Shown one piece after another: positions 25,533-33,454 of a DNA stretch of 64,000 bases; positions within the stretch are counted from its first letter, which is position 1, and every line of letters begins with the position of its first letter. The notes below the pieces were generated by a model. It was not told the origin of the DNA, did not search any database, and saw nothing but the letters and a program-made list of their open reading frames with translations. This DNA comes from an uncultured Blastocatellia bacterium. GTDB taxonomy: Bacteria; Acidobacteriota; Blastocatellia; Pyrinomonadales; Pyrinomonadaceae. The DNA lies in NCBI GenBank assembly GCA_946480785.1, contig CAMLLD010000032.1, positions 1 to 64,000 of the forward strand, read 5' to 3'. Position numbers and translations under genes: made by a program.

Positions 25533-26552
25533 TTAGTGCGCGAGGGCGTCGGGGTGTTCGGAGATCTCCCGGACGGCGCGGCTGCGGCCGCGGCTTACCA
25601 CCAGGCCGACGCCCGCGAAGATCAGGACGGTGGCGATGCCGGTGTGCGAGTTCCACTCTTCGCCGAGCAGTAACGGCGCAAAGCCGAAGGCGACGAGCGG
25701 TTGGAGATATATGTAGACCGCGACCGTGCTCGGCGAGACTTGCGTTAGCGCCCACGCGTTCAGGTAATACGCGCCGACTGTCGGCAGGATGATGATCGCG
25801 CCGATGACCAGCCACGTGCTCCAGGTTATCGCTGCGAGGTTGTCCTGACTGAGCGAGTAGATTCCGAGCGGCAACGTCAAAACCGCGCTCACCAGAAATA
25901 TCCACGTGATCACGTCCAGGGCACCGTAACGCTCGAACAGTCGCTTCGAGATCACGATGTAGACTGCGTAACACAGCGAGTTGCACGCGATCAGGAGATT
26001 GCCTAACGAGGTTTGCGGCGTGAGTTGCGCCCGCGCCGGATTGATCAGGTAAACGACGCCCGCCGCCGCGAGCACGATCCCCAGCAAGCGCTTCAACGAC
26101 AACCGGTCGTAACCAAACAGAATACTCACAAACAGCACGAACACCGGAACGCTCGTGGTTAACAGCGCCGTGTTGATTACGGTCGTGAGCGAGAGGCCTT
26201 TGACGTAAAGCAGTTGGTTGCCGACAACGCCCGTCAAACTACACAACACGAGCAGCAAGAAATCCCGCCGCGGCATGCGTACGAGCGCCGTGAATTGGCG
26301 CCGGAGCAACGCAAAGACGACCGCCGCCCCCACGAGGCGACACGCAACGAGACTCGTCGCCGACATCGAACGCAGCGCGATCTTGCCGAAGATAGGCCAC
26401 GCGCCGAAAAGTATCTGAACGGTTACGAGCGCGAGATGCGGGCGCAGGCGCTGGCCGAAAGGAGTTACAGGCGCGCTTCGAGGCTCAACGGGAATGCGGT
26501 GAGAAACGTCGTGCCCGTTGCCATCTGGATCGCGAGCGGGGCCGCGACTCAT
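25533..26552 (-). CDS. EamA/DMT-family transporter
   Basis: The 339-residue protein has ten membrane helices in two repeats of five, with a hydrophilic N terminus of about 40 residues. Family segments such as FGAWPIFGKIALR and YLQPLVAFGFAPLLLGE match the EamA repeats. The start overlaps the pdhC stop (ATGA), so it is translated from the pdh operon. Substrate is unknown; many relatives export amino acids or metabolites. Confidence 0.87.
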   Translation of the reverse strand: MSRGPARDPDGNGHDVSHRIPVEPRSAPVTPFGQRLRPHLALVTVQILFGAWPIFGKIALRSMSATSLVACRLVGAAVVFALLRRQFTALVRMPRRDFLLLVLCSLTGVVGNQLLYVKGLSLTTVINTALLTTSVPVFVLFVSILFGYDRLSLKRLLGIVLAAAGVVYLINPARAQLTPQTSLGNLLIACNSLCYAVYIVISKRLFERYGALDVITWIFLVSAVLTLPLGIYSLSQDNLAAITWSTWLVIGAIIILPTVGAYYLNAWALTQVSPSTVAVYIYLQPLVAFGFAPLLLGEEWNSHTGIATVLIFAGVGLVVSRGRSRAVREISEHPDALAH

Positions 26553-27889
26553 ACCACGAGGTAGAGCGGGTTTTCGAGAATCTTCTTGAAAGTTTGTAAG
26601 AACTTCGCGCCGGTCGCGCCGTCAATCACGCGATGGTCGCACGACATCGTGACGCGCATCATCTGGCGCACGACGATCTCGTTGTCGCGCACGACGGGTT
26701 TCGGCGTCATCGCACCGATGGCGAGAATCGCGCCTTCGGGCGGATTGATCACGGCGGTGAACTCGTCGATGCCAAACATGCCGAGGTTGCTGATCGAGAA
26801 CGTCGCACCCGTGTACTCTTCCGGCTGCAAACGCTTCGCCCGCGCGCGTTCCGCAAGCTCTCGCACTTCACCCGCGATCTGGCTCAACGACTTCTGATCC
26901 GCCGCGCGCACGACAGGCGTGATTAGTCCGTCTTCAATCGCCACGGCGACGCCGATGTCCGCGTGTTCGTAGTACCTGACAAACTTCTCCTGATACGACG
27001 CGTTCACTTCCGGATGCTGCATCAAGGCCGCAGCCGTGACCTTGATGATTACGTCGTTGATGCTGATCTTCAGATCCGGATCGAGCGCATTGATGCCGCG
27101 CCGCATTTCCGCAGCGCGATCCATCTCGATGTCGGTGGTGAGAAAGAAGTGCGGTACCGGGCCGAGTGACGTAACCAGACGCTTCGCGATCGTCTGGCGA
27201 ATTTGCGTAGCGGGTTCGTCGCGATACGCCGACGCGGTGGTGATCGCCGCCGGTCGAAACTGTGCCGGCTCGACCGCGCGCGGATATTGCGGCGCAGGCG
27301 CAGGCGCGGCTTTCGGCTGACTGAGCGCGGCTTCGATGTCTCGCTTGATGATGCGTCCACCTGGTCCACTGCCTTGCACCAATCGCAGATCGAGACCCGA
27401 TTCGGCGGCCATTCGAGCAGCGAGTGGCGAAACGATCATTCGTCCCGACGACGCTGGAGCGCTCGGCGCCTGGCGGCCGTTGCCGACACTCGCGGCCGCA
27501 GCGGCTTTTGCTTGTGGCTGCGCCGGCTGTTGCGCTGGAGGCGGTGGCGGTGGTGTTGGCGCTGCTTCTTGTGGAGCCGCTTCTTTCGCGGCTGGTGCAG
27601 GCGCAGGCGCTGCAGCAGGAGCTTCGGAAAGCAGGGAAGCAATGTCTTCTTCCGGCTCGCCGATAATCGCGATCAGTTGGCCCAACGGCGCCGACTGACC
27701 CTCGTTAATAACAATTTTGCGCAGGACGCCATTCGCGAGCGCCTGCATTTCCATCGTGGCTTTGTCAGTGTCGATTTCCGCAAGTGGCTCGCCCATGGCG
27801 ACCTTGTCGCCCTCTTTCTTCAGCCAGCGGGAGATCTGTCCCTCCTCCATCGTGGGGGAGAGCTTCGGCATGATTACCTTGGTGGCCAT
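26549..27889 (-). CDS. pdhC: Pyruvate dehydrogenase E2, dihydrolipoamide acetyltransferase
   Basis: The 446-residue enzyme transfers acetyl groups to CoA and forms the complex core. An N-terminal lipoyl domain has the modified lysine K43 in DTDKATMEM, followed by an Ala/Pro linker (80-145), a peripheral-subunit binding domain (about 150-190) and a catalytic domain with H419 and D423 in HRVIDGATGAKF. It follows pdhB by 23 nt and overlaps the EamA gene. Identity as the pyruvate enzyme rests on E1 being of the two-subunit type and on close relatives. Confidence 0.92.
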   Translation of the reverse strand: MATKVIMPKLSPTMEEGQISRWLKKEGDKVAMGEPLAEIDTDKATMEMQALANGVLRKIVINEGQSAPLGQLIAIIGEPEEDIASLLSEAPAAAPAPAPAAKEAAPQEAAPTPPPPPPAQQPAQPQAKAAAAASVGNGRQAPSAPASSGRMIVSPLAARMAAESGLDLRLVQGSGPGGRIIKRDIEAALSQPKAAPAPAPQYPRAVEPAQFRPAAITTASAYRDEPATQIRQTIAKRLVTSLGPVPHFFLTTDIEMDRAAEMRRGINALDPDLKISINDVIIKVTAAALMQHPEVNASYQEKFVRYYEHADIGVAVAIEDGLITPVVRAADQKSLSQIAGEVRELAERARAKRLQPEEYTGATFSISNLGMFGIDEFTAVINPPEGAILAIGAMTPKPVVRDNEIVVRQMMRVTMSCDHRVIDGATGAKFLQTFKKILENPLYLVV

Positions 27890-27912
27890 CCGCGTTCCTT
27901 AGTCTTGAATTG

Positions 27913-28896
27913 TTAATCGAGATACGCGACTTCGCGCACCGCCGCCACGATCCTCGCCACGTCAGGCACGGCAAGATTCTCGAGATTCTTCGCGTAAGGC
28001 ATCGGCACGTCCGCGCCCGACACGCGTTTGATCGGCGCGTCGAGATAGTCAAACGCGCGCTCCATGATTTCCGCGCTGATTTCGGCATTAACGCCGCAGA
28101 TCGGATGCGACTCCTCGGCCAGCACCACGCGATTCGTTTTCTTCACTGACTCGACGATCGTGTCGATGTCGAGCGGGCGAATGGTGCGCGGATCGATCAC
28201 TTCGCACGACACGCCTTGTTTTTCCAGTTCGTCCGCGGCTTTCAAAGCCAGCGGCACCATCAACGATCGCGCGACGATCGTGACGTCGGTTCCCGGACGC
28301 TTGATGTCGGCGACGCCGAGCGGAATGGTGAAGTCAGGATCGTCCGGCACTTCACCTTTGTTGCCGTACATGCGTTCCTGCTCGATGAAGATCACGGGAT
28401 CGTCGTCACGGATTGAAGACTTCAACAAGCCTTTCGCGTCCGCCGGCGTCGATGGCATCACGACTTTCAAACCGGGGAAGTATGCGTACCACGATTCGAG
28501 CGCCTGCGAGTGCTGCGACGAAACCTGAAACGCCGAGCCGCCCGGACCACGAAACACGATCGGAATCTTGAACTGACCGCCGGACATGTAAAGCATCTTG
28601 GCGGCGGAGTTGATGATCTGATCGGTGGCGAGGATCGAGAAGTTGAACGTCATGAACTCCACGATCGGACGCAGGCCCGTCATCGCCGCGCCGACGCCGA
28701 GTCCGGCGAAACCAAGCTCGGTGATCGGTGTGTCGATCACTCGTCGTGGTCCAAACTCGTGCAGCAAGCCTTTGGTGACTTTGTAAGCGCCGTCGTAGGC
28801 CGCCACTTCCTCGCCCATGATGAAGACTTTTTCGTCGCGGGCCAGTTCTTCCCGGATCGCCTGATTGAGCGCTTCGCGTATGGTGATAGTTGCCAT
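27913..28896 (-). CDS. pdhB: Pyruvate dehydrogenase E1 beta subunit
   Basis: The 327-residue protein is the beta half of the thiamine diphosphate E1. It has typical sequence blocks: MGEEVAAYDGAYKVTKGL near the N terminus, RGPGGSAFQVSSQHSQ and a C-terminal HPICGVNAEISAEIMERAFDYLDAP. Its length equals the family norm. It sits 8 nt behind pdhA on the same strand, so the subunits are made in equal amounts. Confidence 0.94.
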   Translation of the reverse strand: MATITIREALNQAIREELARDEKVFIMGEEVAAYDGAYKVTKGLLHEFGPRRVIDTPITELGFAGLGVGAAMTGLRPIVEFMTFNFSILATDQIINSAAKMLYMSGGQFKIPIVFRGPGGSAFQVSSQHSQALESWYAYFPGLKVVMPSTPADAKGLLKSSIRDDDPVIFIEQERMYGNKGEVPDDPDFTIPLGVADIKRPGTDVTIVARSLMVPLALKAADELEKQGVSCEVIDPRTIRPLDIDTIVESVKKTNRVVLAEESHPICGVNAEISAEIMERAFDYLDAPIKRVSGADVPMPYAKNLENLAVPDVARIVAAVREVAYLD

Positions 28897-28904
28897 TGAT
28901 CTGT

Positions 28905-30038
28905 TTATTTGTTCCGGGATGGATCGATAGGGTTGGCGTAAACGTCAGTGTAAAGCTCCGCGGCGTCCGGCAGCGGACTCTCGTCAGCGAAACGAACCGC
29001 GTCTTCAACTTCTTCATGCACTTCTTTGTCGATCGCCTCGAGGCCCTTCTCGTCAATAATCTTCTGTTCGACGAGGCTCGCGGAGAAGAGCTTGATCGGA
29101 TCGCGTTCCTGATACTTCTCGATCTCCGCGCGCGTGCGGTAGTTGCCCGGGTCAGACATCGAGTGGCCCATGAAGCGATAGGTGCGCACTTCGAGCAGCG
29201 TGGGCAGCGACTCTTTGCGGCCGCGTTCGACCGCGCGCATCACTGCTTCACGCACGGCGAGCACGTCCATGCCGTCGACAAATTCAGAGGCGACTTCGTA
29301 TGCGCAGCCTTTCTTCGAGATGTCGCGCAGTGACATCGCGCGAGCGAGCGAAGTGCCCATGCCGTATTGGTTGTTTTCGCAGATGTAGATGCAGGGCAGT
29401 TTCCAGAGTTGGGCCATGTTCAGCGACTCGTGAAACGCGCCCTGGTTAACGGCCGCTTCGCCGAAGAAACAGAGCGTCACTTGATCCGTGCCCTGGTACA
29501 TCGACGAAAAAGCAGCGCCGGTCGCGAGTGGAATCTGGCCGCCGACGATCGCGTGACCACCCATGAAGTTCACTTCGTGGTCAAACATGTGCATCGAGCC
29601 GCCTTTGCCTTTCGAGCAGCCGGTCGCTTTGCCGAACAGTTCGGCCATGATCGAGCGCGCCGACATGCCTTTCGCAAGGGCGTGACCGTGTTCGCGATAG
29701 CTGGTGAACACGTAATCGTCTTTGCGAATCGCGGAAATCGCGCCGACGGCGACCGCTTCCTGGCCGATGTAAAGGTGACAGAAGCCGCCGATCTTGCCGC
29801 CGACGTAAACCTCGGCGGATTTCTCCTCGAACCGCCGGATCAGCAGCATTTGCCGGTAGAGATCGATCAGTTGTTCACGGTCGAGACCGGCCAAACGATC
29901 TTTCTGCCGCTCTTTGACTTCGTCGCGTTCGCGGGCAAGTTGTTTTTGATCTACATCGGCTGGGGCGTCGATGACGCTCGTGGAACTTTGCTCTTCGGCT
30001 CCTGCTCGGGAGGGTGGTGCTGCAGTTTGTTTGCTCAT
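28905..30038 (-). CDS. pdhA: Pyruvate dehydrogenase E1 alpha subunit
   Basis: The 377-residue alpha subunit binds thiamine diphosphate and decarboxylates pyruvate. The first 55 residues are a charged extension. The cofactor motif reads G193-E194-A195 ... N222-N223, where most family members have GDG/GDGA; Glu would replace the metal-coordinating Asp. Phospho-loop-like segment FMGHSMSDPGNYR is present. The promoter at 30060-30088 gives a leader of only about 15 nt and no Shine-Dalgarno is visible before ATG 30038. Confidence 0.93.
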   Translation of the reverse strand: MSKQTAAPPSRAGAEEQSSTSVIDAPADVDQKQLARERDEVKERQKDRLAGLDREQLIDLYRQMLLIRRFEEKSAEVYVGGKIGGFCHLYIGQEAVAVGAISAIRKDDYVFTSYREHGHALAKGMSARSIMAELFGKATGCSKGKGGSMHMFDHEVNFMGGHAIVGGQIPLATGAAFSSMYQGTDQVTLCFFGEAAVNQGAFHESLNMAQLWKLPCIYICENNQYGMGTSLARAMSLRDISKKGCAYEVASEFVDGMDVLAVREAVMRAVERGRKESLPTLLEVRTYRFMGHSMSDPGNYRTRAEIEKYQERDPIKLFSASLVEQKIIDEKGLEAIDKEVHEEVEDAVRFADESPLPDAAELYTDVYANPIDPSRNK

Positions 30039-30059
30039 GGGTTGTTTTTGAAAACTGGG

Positions 30060-30088
30060 ATTATACGCAAGATGTCTTTGAACCTCAA
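30060..30088 (-). promoter_or_regulatory. Near-consensus promoter of the pdh operon
   Basis: On the - strand, TTGAGG (complement of 30083-30088) and TATAAT (complement of 30060-30065) are 17 bp apart. Transcription would begin near 30053, about 15 nt before the pdhA start. Confidence 0.75.
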
Positions 30089-30115
30089 AAAGGTGTCCAG
30101 TTGGTAATATTCAGG

Positions 30116-30144
30116 TTGACAGCTAACTGCCAGCGCAATATAGT
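30116..30144 (+). promoter_or_regulatory. Near-consensus promoter of the 30.2-32.9 kb cassette
   Basis: TTGACA (30116-30121) and TATAGT (30139-30144) are separated by 17 bp. Start near 30151 leaves about 32 nt before ATG 30183, with AAGGA at 30171-30175. Its -35 box lies 27 bp from the -35 box of the pdh promoter, so the two diverge and one regulator could affect both. Confidence 0.8.
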
Positions 30145-30182
30145 CCGTTGCGATTTCCTCGACCACCTCTAAGGAAAACTGT

Positions 30183-30392
30183 ATGCAGCGAATCCGACTG
30201 GTAATCTCACTTGCCGCCTTAGCCAGCATCATCACACTTGGATTGACCTGGAATACCGGCATGGTGTGGGCCGAAGGCGGGGAGTGTAATTGTATTGATG
30301 GTTTCACCCACCGCGACGGTATTTATGGTTGGGATCCGGAACAACAAAGATATCACTGCGTTACCGGCGGCTGTTACGTGATAACAGAGTAG
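30183..30392 (+). CDS. Small exported cysteine-containing protein, function unknown
   Basis: This 69-residue product has a clear signal peptide (1-30, cleaved about VWA-EGG). The remaining 39 residues hold four cysteines: C-x-C near 35-37 (ECNCIDG) and C-x4-C near 59-64 (HCVTGGC), with a WDPEQQRYH stretch between. Two disulfides or a metal site are likely. AAGGA and a near-consensus promoter support the start. It is the first gene of a run of more AT-rich genes that includes a thioredoxin-fold protein, so it may be a redox substrate. No family was recognised. Confidence 0.78.
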   Translation: MQRIRLVISLAALASIITLGLTWNTGMVWAEGGECNCIDGFTHRDGIYGWDPEQQRYHCVTGGCYVITE

Positions 30393-30451
30393 ATCATCTA
30401 CTTGCTCAATCATTCACCAGTAATCGCGTGCCCCTGGGGGGCCAACTATCC

Positions 30452-31042
30452 GTGTCCGACACCAAGCTCAGCATTCTCAAACTCTCTAATTGTATTCTCG
30501 CGATCGGTATAGTGATCGCCTTTGTTTCCATGCTCTTCGGCATAAGAGAAAACAGCAGGCTGAGACTCGAGAAACAACTCTTGCAACGTCAGTTAGAAGA
30601 GTTAGCTAAAGCTGCTACTGACGATGTACCTCGCGTTGGAGATCTCGTTCCACCTATCGAAGGAGATACGGTGCAACAGGAGCGAGTCAGGATTGATTAC
30701 GGGGGGAAGTCAAGATACTTGCTGTTCTTTATCTCGTTCAAATGTGCTGACAGCATCGAGCAGCTTCCGAATCTCAATGAGATCGCCAAAACGGCAAAGG
30801 CCAAAAATGTCACCGTCCTGGGATTGTCGACCGATAAAGACTATGTCCCCGTTAATGCTCCCGAGCGTAGTTTCGAAGTACTTACGGTGACTGACTTTGC
30901 ATTCCTACGGGCCTACAGGGTTACGGTCACTCCAACCATTATGCTTCTTTCAGGCCACGGGCGAGCCCAATGGGTACATGCCGGCATTCTTAACGAGGCT
31001 AACACTCAAGAACTACTCCGTTTGCTTAACGTCACTGAATAG
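30452..31042 (+). CDS. Membrane-anchored thioredoxin-fold (TlpA/redoxin-like) protein with a single active-site Cys
   Basis: From GTG 30452 the product has 196 residues: a membrane helix (about 12-31), a charged helical spacer, and a thioredoxin-like domain (about 80-190). The active-site loop reads FKCADS, so one Cys remains and the second is Ser. A cis-Pro segment VTVTPTIMLLSG fits the fold. Usual TlpA-type proteins have CxxC, so it cannot make the standard two-Cys exchange. The start is uncertain: an in-frame GTG at 30428 and the open frame from 30329 exist, but only 30452 has a G-rich stretch upstream. The preceding small exported peptide is a possible partner. Confidence 0.75.
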   Translation: MSDTKLSILKLSNCILAIGIVIAFVSMLFGIRENSRLRLEKQLLQRQLEELAKAATDDVPRVGDLVPPIEGDTVQQERVRIDYGGKSRYLLFFISFKCADSIEQLPNLNEIAKTAKAKNVTVLGLSTDKDYVPVNAPERSFEVLTVTDFAFLRAYRVTVTPTIMLLSGHGRAQWVHAGILNEANTQELLRLLNVTE

Positions 31043-31057
31043 TCTCTGAATAAATTC

Positions 31058-32890
31058 ATGAGCACTATGCGTTATCTGAGTTTGTCTATCCTGGCTTTAT
31101 TAATTCCTTTCGGGGCTACGTCGCAGACTGTACACGGTCAGACCAAGGCGGGACCGGCAAAAGCGGATCCAGCTTCAGTAACAATGCGGATAGATGCAGT
31201 AGCAACTGTGGATCAGGTTATCGATCAACTTGATGAAATCGAGGATCTCGGTGCGCGAGCTTCTCTAGCAGAGAAAATCGTACGGGTTGTGGGCAAGTCA
31301 CGTTCGGACCGCTTAAGGAAGGTGGTCAAAGGCCTCTTCGATGAGACGATGAATTTAAGAAGTGCTCCGGCCAAGGCTAAATCTATCCGTCCGGATCTGG
31401 ATTCCATAACCTACAAGATCATTCAAACTGCTGCTGTCATTGATCTCGACCTTGCGAGTGGCTTTATTGAACTTTTATCGCAAACGGCGGCTTCCACTAC
31501 AGAAGCGAAGAACAATTCTAATCGCTCACTTATTTACGCGCGGATCGCAAGGCAACTGAGCCGGAGCAATACTGCGCTAGCTGTGGAAGTCGCCACCCGA
31601 TCATTAGCAGATGGCATCGTTCCTGATACATTGCTTTTTTTGGCCACGCTTAGAGAGCTCAACGTTTCCGCCGCCAACCGGTTCTTTCTTGCTGCATTGC
31701 AGAGTTGGCAAGCTAAAGGCGGCAAAGACGTTAACGAATTGTTGTTACTTTATTCTTATGTATTTTCACCTCTTAGGATTCCTACGGTTATCTCACAGGG
31801 AATTGTCACACTCACTATTTCGGACTATTCGGAGTTAGCGAGAAGTTATGAAGTAGATGCTGTTCTAGCCCGACAATACCTCCAGGTACTGAAGCAGACT
31901 CTTTTAGATCCCCTCCGTTACACGGCCGGAAATATAGAGACGCTCACATTGGGCGCGGCAGGTGATTTCTACGCTCTCAGTATCATCGAGCCGTGGGCCG
32001 CAGCATTCGATTCCGCTGACGCTTCGGCGATCTCAGCGCGACGCAATCTTGTACTAAGTTACATGCAGGCCAGCCAACGCGAGACAGCATTCTCCACTGC
32101 CAGCCATTGGGAAGATTCGAGAAATCTCAATTCCGCCTCGGCAGGAATTGACTCCAGGTTACAGAACCTGGTTGAGAAAGCCGAAACCACCGCCGACTCG
32201 AAAAGAAAAGATCAACTCTACTTTCGTGCCGCCCTGGAAGCAGTGCGACTAAAGAGATACGCCACCGCTTTGACGATGGTGGAAAAGATCTCAGTAGACT
32301 ACTCCGAGAAAGCAAAGCAGTTTATTCGTTTTGATATCGCGTTGCAGCAGATCCAGGACCAGAGGATCTTCGAGGCAGAGAAGCTTGCCAGAATGGATGA
32401 CGTTCTTGTCCGGCGCGGTTACATTCTTACGTTGGTTGCCGACAATCTGACACAAGGACCACTGAAAGATCCGTCAGGCGCTCTTCGGTATTTCTATGAA
32501 GTTCAGCAGTTAGCCGACAGATTGTCAGATGACCGGGAAAAACTTTCGACGCTTATTGGCGTAGGTAATGGCTATGCTCGGCTCGATACGGCACGTGCTT
32601 CAGAGATACTGCGAGAAATAATCAAGCAGGCTAACAAGATGGAGGAATTTGTTGGAGATTCGAGTGTCTCAAACGTTCTCGAAATCAACGGCTTCTATTT
32701 TGACTATTCGCTTTACGCGACTGAGCTTACTTTTTTCGATCTGATAAAACAGCTTGCCACAGTTTCCTATTACGCTACCCTTCAAGACCTACGATCACTA
32801 AAAAATCGTACTCTGCGCCTGAATGCGATCATCGCGCTCTGTTCTGCCGTCATTTCTGACCAAAAACCGGCGGTCACAGTCAGTAGATGA
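31058..32890 (+). CDS. Exported helical-repeat protein, function unknown
   Basis: The 610-residue protein has a signal peptide (about 1-28, ending VHGQ) and is then nearly all alpha-helical, with many Leu/Ala-rich helix pairs similar to TPR or HEAT-type repeats but without a clear consensus. It has little Cys. Codon use is more AT-rich than the window average. The start lacks a Shine-Dalgarno; ATG 31067 is an alternative. It lies 15 nt behind the thioredoxin-fold gene, and its last 11 nt overlap the opposing gene. No function is assigned. Confidence 0.72.
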   Translation: MSTMRYLSLSILALLIPFGATSQTVHGQTKAGPAKADPASVTMRIDAVATVDQVIDQLDEIEDLGARASLAEKIVRVVGKSRSDRLRKVVKGLFDETMNLRSAPAKAKSIRPDLDSITYKIIQTAAVIDLDLASGFIELLSQTAASTTEAKNNSNRSLIYARIARQLSRSNTALAVEVATRSLADGIVPDTLLFLATLRELNVSAANRFFLAALQSWQAKGGKDVNELLLLYSYVFSPLRIPTVISQGIVTLTISDYSELARSYEVDAVLARQYLQVLKQTLLDPLRYTAGNIETLTLGAAGDFYALSIIEPWAAAFDSADASAISARRNLVLSYMQASQRETAFSTASHWEDSRNLNSASAGIDSRLQNLVEKAETTADSKRKDQLYFRAALEAVRLKRYATALTMVEKISVDYSEKAKQFIRFDIALQQIQDQRIFEAEKLARMDDVLVRRGYILTLVADNLTQGPLKDPSGALRYFYEVQQLADRLSDDREKLSTLIGVGNGYARLDTARASEILREIIKQANKMEEFVGDSSVSNVLEINGFYFDYSLYATELTFFDLIKQLATVSYYATLQDLRSLKNRTLRLNAIIALCSAVISDQKPAVTVSR

Positions 32891-33389
32891 CTCTGGGTTG
32901 CGGGGGAGCATCGATCTGGTTACGCAGGCGAACAACGTGAGGTATGACCGAGTAATCACCACCAATGTATGCAGCGAATGTCTCTTTCACCTTCGTCACT
33001 TCCCAAACGTAATCGGCGCTGACGATCTGTTCCAGCACGAACACCAGCCGTTCGTCATCTTTCACCTCGAGCTTCGCTGGTATGCGGAAGTTCACACGCT
33101 TCGTTTGATACGGAGCAAGTTTTAACCCTTCGCTTGCATTGATGAGGGTCTCGATATTGTTCATCGAGTCAACCACCGCCAGCGAATATCTTAGCCCTGT
33201 GGCACGGAACTCTGAATTGTTGGTTAGCTCGCATTTGAGCGAGTAACCATCTTTGTTCTTAACGAGAGCAGGCGCGGCAACGGCAATCGGTAGTTCGTTA
33301 ACCTGGAACACCTCGACGGGCAGCGGATGTTGGGTGTCCGTTTGAGGTAAGGCCACGATCGTCAGAATCAAGACAAAAACAATTGACAT
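32880..33389 (-). CDS. Exported protein, function unknown
   Basis: This 169-residue product has a short signal peptide (1-15 hydrophobic, then LPQTDTQ). The rest is beta-rich, with a segment SLKCELTNNSEFRATGLRYSLAVVDS that resembles an immunoglobulin-like strand pattern. It has one Cys. GGAG precedes the ATG on the - strand. Its 3' end overlaps the helical-repeat gene by 11 nt. It could belong to the same cassette or to the gene cluster on its left. No family was recognised. Confidence 0.7.
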   Translation of the reverse strand: MSIVFVLILTIVALPQTDTQHPLPVEVFQVNELPIAVAAPALVKNKDGYSLKCELTNNSEFRATGLRYSLAVVDSMNNIETLINASEGLKLAPYQTKRVNFRIPAKLEVKDDERLVFVLEQIVSADYVWEVTKVKETFAAYIGGDYSVIPHVVRLRNQIDAPPQPRVIY

Positions 33390-33454
33390 GAGAATGACTC
33401 CGGCGTCGCCCCGAATATATACCTCTCTGGCTTGTGGTGTCGCCCTTTTCTGCG

